Origin: Siphonodentalium dalli
Taxonomy: Eukaryota > Mollusca > Scaphopoda > Gadilida > Siphonodentaliidae
DNA: 64,000 nt
Direction of reading: 5' to 3'
Assembly: GCA_032622095.1 (NCBI GenBank)
Contig: CP136069.1
Location: 64,875,319-64,939,318, forward strand
Positions within the stretch are counted from its first letter, which is position 1. Each line of letters begins with the position of its first letter. A program made the translations under genes and the position numbers. The notes under the pieces were generated by a model, which saw only the letters and a program-made list of their open reading frames with translations, was not told the origin of the DNA and did no database searches. Positions 61,400 through 64,000 of the stretch are shown here, piece by piece.

Positions 61400-61605
61400 G
61401 ACAATGCATTCTCTTATATATGAGAGTCGCCCATAGGGCGCCTCGCATTTATAAGAAAATGCATTGGCCTAACAATATTACATTGAGCCAGTGCATTCTC
61501 TTATATATGAGAGGCTCCCTTTGTGAGACTCGCATATATCAGGGAATGCGCTGAAAACAGGGTTTTAATGCTGCACCAGCGCAGCTCCCGTCATGAAAGG
61601 GTTAA
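61400..61605. mobile_element. Old piggyBac-type MITE remnant with two palindromes
   Basis: Diverged relatives of the 69 bp palindrome at 61401-61467 and 61486-61553 (ATGCATTCTCTTATATATGA). The right end TCATGAAAGGG adjoins TTAA (61602-61605). The left end is hidden by the poly-C tract. Confidence 0.65.
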
Positions 61606-62020
61606 AGCTATTGCACGAGTTTGTAGTGACTCGATGGTAAAACGAGAACCGGAGTTCGAGTTTTACTTCGCGCCACGATAAACGAGTGTAATAATGTTTC
61701 ATGTTGACACAACCTGACAACTCTGTTGTTCTATGTTTATTGCACACTCTGAAGATTTTAGCATGTAGTATACTGCAACTTAAGTCGTTATTGGACAAAC
61801 AATGACATTTTTGTTACATGTGACGCCGTAAATGACGTTGTGAACGTAATCTATGTGTATTATGCTCTATTTCGCAAATATAAATCAATGACTGTAATAA
61901 TTTACATATACCCATTGTGCTTTCTCCGATCGGTCATTTGGCAAAATTCAATCTAGAGGTCTGTAGTTTATCTGTCAGTGAACAGCATATAGAGTGAGTA
62001 GTTCGGGGGGCTAGCCCGGG

Positions 62021-62049
62021 ATTGTTGAAAGGGTCGAGTGACCCTTTCC
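62021..62049. repeat. Perfect short hairpin
   Basis: GAAAGGGTC-GAGT-GACCCTTTC, a 9 bp stem with 4-base loop; about 40 bases later comes a 16-base A run (62087-62102). Confidence 0.6.
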
Positions 62050-62127
62050 TTAATCCCTCATGTTTTTGCCTTTATTTGGAGAACATAAAAAAAAAAAAAA
62101 AACAATTAAGCAATTTAGTGATGTTAT

Positions 62128-62757
62128 TTATTTTCTCTTCTTTCTTTTTTTCTTTGGATTGGATTTTTCTGCTGAAGATTCTGGAGTAGGAGGAGCATTC
62201 TGTGGGTGCTGTTTTGTCTGAAGTTGTAATCTTTTTGCCTCATCTTCATCTTTCCATTTTTGCTGCAATTTCCGGGATTCTTCCAACTCTCTTTTGGAAT
62301 CGGCTATCATTTTTTGTATGGTGATAGTGTCTTCTACAGACAGAGTGGTGTCTGTGCTGATGTTGTTGTTGTTGCTGGCGGCGGAGCTGGGGGACACCGG
62401 GATGTGATGGTACTCCGGTGTCCGTGATGGCAAGCTATCCAGCAGGGGTGGTTTCCTGCTCCCTTCTTCCGCTCGCCTCGATGACGACAACAGGGACTTC
62501 CGGTAGATCAACGGAGTCCCTGCTAGCACGTCTGATGTCCCCTGACTCCATGCTGGCCGGGTCGTCTGGGCGTCTCTCAGACTACTCCGGCCTGCCGGCT
62601 TTGACTCTAGACGGCTGAACCACACGGGGAGGGTGACTGGCCGATCAACAGTCACCCCCATCTGTTTCTTCCATTTCGCCCGTCTGGCGGCGTCCCTTTT
62701 CTTTCTTGAATGCGTCTTTTTCTTTGTGGGTCCCTTCTTCCCACGGAACATCATCAT
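62128..62757 (-). CDS. Unidentified lysine-rich protein ORF, 209 codons
   Basis: Single open frame starting with ATG ATG ATG, with an in-frame stop a few codons upstream. I do not recognise the protein. Residues 6-32 are strongly basic (RGKKGPTKKKTHSRKKRDAA and onward), 50-130 are Ser/Pro/Arg-rich and probably disordered, 129-132 is an Asn run, 140-182 should form a charged helix or short coiled coil (DSKRELEESRKLQQKWKDED), and the C-terminus is PKKKRKKRK, a likely nuclear or nucleolar signal. On the minus strand an AATAAA lies about 55 bases after the stop (62076-62071). Its codons are richer in G+C than the surrounding intron. It is antisense to GABBR1 and next to LINE sequence, so it may be a nested host gene, a retrocopy, or ORF1 of an element. 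No function is claimed. Confidence 0.45.
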   Translation of the reverse strand: MMMFRGKKGPTKKKTHSRKKRDAARRAKWKKQMGVTVDRPVTLPVWFSRLESKPAGRSSLRDAQTTRPAWSQGTSDVLAGTPLIYRKSLLSSSRRAEEGSRKPPLLDSLPSRTPEYHHIPVSPSSAASNNNNISTDTTLSVEDTITIQKMIADSKRELEESRKLQQKWKDEDEAKRLQLQTKQHPQNAPPTPESSAEKSNPKKKRKKRK

Positions 62758-62850
62758 AACACAAACGGTGTATTATAGTGCATGCCTTCTTGTCTTTTAA
62801 TTAAGAAATGACTTAAAGATCGATAGGGGTCATTTGATATTGACCGGCAG

Positions 62851-63103
62851 AGTACGACTCAGTGCTCGGTTGATTAATACGACTCAGTGGTTGGTTGATT
62901 AGTACGACTCAGTGCTCGCTTTATTAGTACGACTCAGTGCTCGGTTGATTAATACGACTTAGTGGTTGGTTGATTAGTGCGACTCGGAGGTTGGTTGATT
63001 AGTACGACACAGTGCTCGGCTGATTAGTACGACGCGGTGCTCTTTGGATTAGTACGACTCAGTGCTCGGCTGATTAGTACGACTCAGTGGTTGGTTGGTT
63101 GAT
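62851..63103. repeat. 25 bp tandem repeat, ten copies
   Basis: Unit CGACTCAGTGCTCGGTTGAT plus TAGTA; copies alternate GTGCTCGG and GTGGTTGG. It ends exactly where the LINE coding sequence begins. Confidence 0.92.
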
Positions 63104-64000
63104 TTGTCTCTTCCTGTGATGGATATATTTTCAAAAGTGCTCCAAGACCATCCGACAGAACAGGCGGTGGTGTTGATTTGATGTGTAGAGAAAACATAAA
63201 ACTGATGTCATCAACCAGCGGGGGGAAATCCTCGTTTGAATTCCTCGAGTGGAAACTTAAACTACACAACGATGTTCTGCGTGCCTATATCGTCCTCCGT
63301 TTCTGACAACAATCCAGTCACAACCTGCACCTTCTCAAAGGAATTCAAAGAATATCTTGAATCGTTGGTTGTGTGTCCAGAAAAACTCATCATCTGCGGT
63401 GACTTCAACATTCATGTCGATGATGTTAACGACGCTACTGCTCGAAACTTTGACAAACTCCTAGATTCGTATGGACTGACACAACACGTCACATCTACTA
63501 CACGTGAATCTGGACATATTCTAGACCTCATCATCACCAGATGTTCAGACGACTTTTCCATAACCCCACCAACCGTGACAACTAAACTCTCAGATCATTC
63601 CTTTGTGGACTGCACATTCAGTACCTTCAGACCGAAGTTGACAAAGAAAACTGACTTTTCGCAAAATTAACAACATCAATATTGAGAAATTCGACAGTGA
63701 CATCAAAGAATCAGATCTGAATAAACAACAATGGACTGATTTAAATGGACTTGTGTCTTGTTACAACAACACGTTATCCCAGCTGCTAGACCAACTTGCA
63801 CCAACTAAGACCAAAACAATAGTCGTGCGTCCAACGCTACCCTGGTTCAACGACAACCTGAAAGTACTCAAAGCCGACCGGAGAAAAAAAGGAGAGGACC
63901 TAGGCACGTCTGCAGAACATGAAAGATCGTACTGTGATGCCCGAAACAAGTTCTCCAATCAACTAAAGGAAGCCCGACTCGATCGACAAGTGCGAAGGTG
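63103..64000 (+). pseudogene. CR1/L2-type LINE, endonuclease region, frameshifted, runs off right edge
   Basis: Three successive frames give one protein: 63103 to about 63290 (CDGYIFKSAPRPSDRTGGGV), about 63286 to 63650 (LIICGDFNIHVDDVND, LTQHVTSTTRESGHILDLII, LSDHSF) and about 63644 to 64000 (LAPTKTK, LPWFNDNLKVLK). GDFN, the LDLI segment and SDH are the conserved motifs of the APE-type endonuclease that nicks target DNA for non-LTR retrotransposons; the last part is the linker toward the reverse transcriptase. Two frameshifts make this copy non-functional. The N-terminal part of the endonuclease is missing (truncation at the 25 bp array), and the reverse transcriptase would lie beyond the window. 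Confidence 0.9.

Noticed and set aside
60826-64000. Search for the next GABBR1 exon
   Set aside because: No segment with the expected Leu/Asp/Glu-rich start and splice sites was found; it probably lies beyond the window.

Overview
The window is nuclear DNA of a marine-type invertebrate animal. It is AT-rich, intron-dominated and packed with transposon debris. The only recognisable host gene is a metabotropic GABA receptor, GABA-B subunit 1 (GABBR1), on the + strand. Two consecutive phase-0 exons of its extracellular ligand-binding (Venus flytrap) domain lie at 27107-27241 and 60655-60825, separated by a 33.4 kb intron. I found no further exon of this gene upstream of 27107 or downstream of 60825, so I read 1-27106 and 60826-64000 as flanking intron. 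I cannot name the species. The CR1/L2-type LINEs, the Helitron with internal tandem repeats, the abundant TTAA-target MITEs and the tRNA-type SINE suit a mollusc-like or other marine invertebrate; this is inference.

Layout. 1-2.5 kb: AT-rich spacer with a 115 bp near-perfect hairpin element. 2.47-5.10 kb: Helitron-like element. 5.1-12.3 kb: spacer, two copies of a hairpin MITE, a piggyBac-type MITE and a 580 bp hAT-type element with perfect 8 bp target duplication. 15.3-18.0 kb: three-level nested insertion plus a second copy of the innermost MITE. 19.2-27.07 kb: a pair of inverted repeats whose outer end stops about 40 bp before the first GABBR1 exon, enclosing a 3.6 kb element whose long terminal arms are arrays of a 340 bp (2 x 170 bp) repeat. 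27.3-30.3 kb: hAT fragment split by a 2.8 kb element with 29 bp inverted ends and about ten copies of a 16 bp motif. 33.0-33.3 kb: LINE 3' end (minus). 34.1-42.0 kb: large 53 bp minisatellite in two blocks created by a 2.67 kb duplication. 44.8-46.1 kb: three tandem 0.45 kb repeats. 47.7-49.55 kb: 5'-truncated LINE reverse transcriptase (minus) with three in-frame stops. 50.1-57.9 kb: hAT fragment, 62 bp tandem array, diverged duplications with TTAA MITEs, hairpins, tRNA-type SINE. 61.4-64 kb: hairpin MITE remnant, an unidentified 209-codon lysine-rich ORF (minus), a 25 bp tandem array and the endonuclease part of a LINE running off the right edge (+).

The genes do not form an operon or a co-functional system. 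The main interest is genome architecture: a 135 bp neural receptor exon squeezed between repeats, and several insertions for which the matching empty site is still present in the same window, so target-site duplications can be read directly. I saw no convincing previously undescribed coding system. The best candidates for something uncatalogued are the 3.6 kb element with satellite-like inverted arms and the 2.8 kb element with the repeated 16 bp motif.
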